Positions 44,441-44,881 of a stretch of DNA of 44,881 nt are shown here, one piece after another. Position 1 is the stretch's first letter; the number at the start of each line of letters is the position of its first letter. Source of the DNA: Nevskia sp. (GTDB lineage: Bacteria; Pseudomonadota; Gammaproteobacteria; Nevskiales; Nevskiaceae); the NCBI RefSeq assembly GCF_023266035.1, contig NZ_JAHFRY010000015.1, forward strand, positions 1-44,881, written 5' to 3'. The position numbers and the translations under genes were made by a program. Below the pieces are notes generated by a model, which did no database searches, was not told the DNA's origin, and saw only the letters and a list, made by a program, of their open reading frames with translations.

Positions 44441-44881
44441 ATGAAAGCAGACACCGAAACCTCCTGCACCACGGCGTGCTGTTCAGCGAGCGCCATGAGC
44501 GCAGCGGCGACCGTTGAGCCACTCGTGACCCACTTCGGGATAGCCAACATGGATTGCCCCAGCGAGGAGGCTCAGATTCGCAAGCGCTTGGCGCAGGTCG
44601 ATGGCGTCCGGGATATGGCTTTCGACTTGACCCGTCGCCGCCTTGAGGTCACACACGAACCAGCTGGACAGAACGCCATCCTGCGCGCGCTGCACGACAT
44701 CGGCATGCGGGCGGTCGTGGAACCCGCGCCGCAGCAGGTCATCTACTTCATCAAGGAGATGGACTGTCCCAGCGAAGAGCGCCAGTTGCGCTCGATGCTG
44801 GAGCCACTGGCGGGCGTGCAGGCGGTGGACTTCGATCTGAAGGCCCACACGCTGACGGTGACCCATTCGCTGACCGATACA
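44441..44881 (+). CDS. cadA: Cd/Zn/Pb P1B-type ATPase, N-terminal part (runs off the window)
   Basis: The 147 visible codons start MKADTETSCTTACCSASAMS, a cysteine-bearing tail, followed by two heavy-metal-associated domains with THFGIANMDCPSEEAQIRKR and YFIKEMDCPSEERQLRSMLE. The MDCPSEE form, with glutamate in place of the second cysteine, is usual in zinc/cadmium/lead pumps rather than copper ones. The membrane and ATP domains lie beyond 44881. Its position opposite cadR and behind a MerR-type promoter supports cadmium/lead/zinc export. Confidence 0.88.
   Translation, partial: MKADTETSCTTACCSASAMSAAATVEPLVTHFGIANMDCPSEEAQIRKRLAQVDGVRDMAFDLTRRRLEVTHEPAGQNAILRALHDIGMRAVVEPAPQQVIYFIKEMDCPSEERQLRSMLEPLAGVQAVDFDLKAHTLTVTHSLTDT

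Overview
The window is GC-rich and looks like a beta-proteobacterium of the order Burkholderiales (Comamonadaceae or Alcaligenaceae type). This rests on base composition, the style of the acyl-CoA and metal genes, and a conjugative backbone of a kind common in that group. It holds three blocks: an acyl-CoA catabolic cluster (1-15736), part of an integrative and conjugative element (ICE) backbone resembling the Tn4371 family (15784-34659), and heavy-metal efflux modules inside and beside that backbone (25193-29805 and 35125-44881).

Block 1. A leftward unit encodes an AAHS-type MFS carrier, a long DmdC-like acyl-CoA dehydrogenase and electron transfer flavoprotein (etfB, then etfA cut by the window edge). 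An IS630 transposase relic, a metallo-beta-lactamase-fold hydrolase and an AraC-type regulator lie in the middle. A rightward unit encodes a second acyl-CoA dehydrogenase, a CaiB/BaiF (racemase-like) protein, an acyl-CoA ligase, a thiolase, an enoyl-CoA hydratase, an SDR dehydrogenase and a second, frameshifted enoyl-CoA hydratase. Together these can import a carboxylic acid, activate it to a CoA thioester, epimerise a methyl branch and beta-oxidise it, with a dedicated ETF as electron acceptor. The substrate cannot be read from the sequence. The cluster ends 47 bp from the relaxase stop codon, so it may be ICE cargo.

Block 2. Leftward backbone genes are, in transcription order, a DUF2285 protein, an AlpA-like HTH protein, repA, an iteron-like array, parA, a small RHH-like protein, a DUF2840 protein, the pilus peptidase traF and a DUF3363 relaxase. 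Most of the parA to traF run is joined by ATGA overlaps. Further backbone genes are two DUF2958 paralogues, an XRE regulator, DUF736, DUF932, a large ParB and two small unknowns. No integrase, traG or trb genes are visible, so the element continues outside the window. The gaps are unusually structured: three families of dispersed repeats, a row of four perfect hairpins, and long leader regions closed by inverted repeats.

Block 3. Metal modules are PadR-ChrA (chromate; chrA frameshifted), an IS110 transposase, DmeR-DmeF-DUF1232 (nickel/cobalt), a Cus-type copper/silver RND operon led by a MerR regulator and carrying several unrecognised small exported proteins, and a divergent CadR/CadA pair with a clear MerR-type promoter; cadA runs off the right edge.

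Several genes carry single-base frameshifts at short homopolymers (15013, 15314, 26493). These could be real decay or sequence errors.
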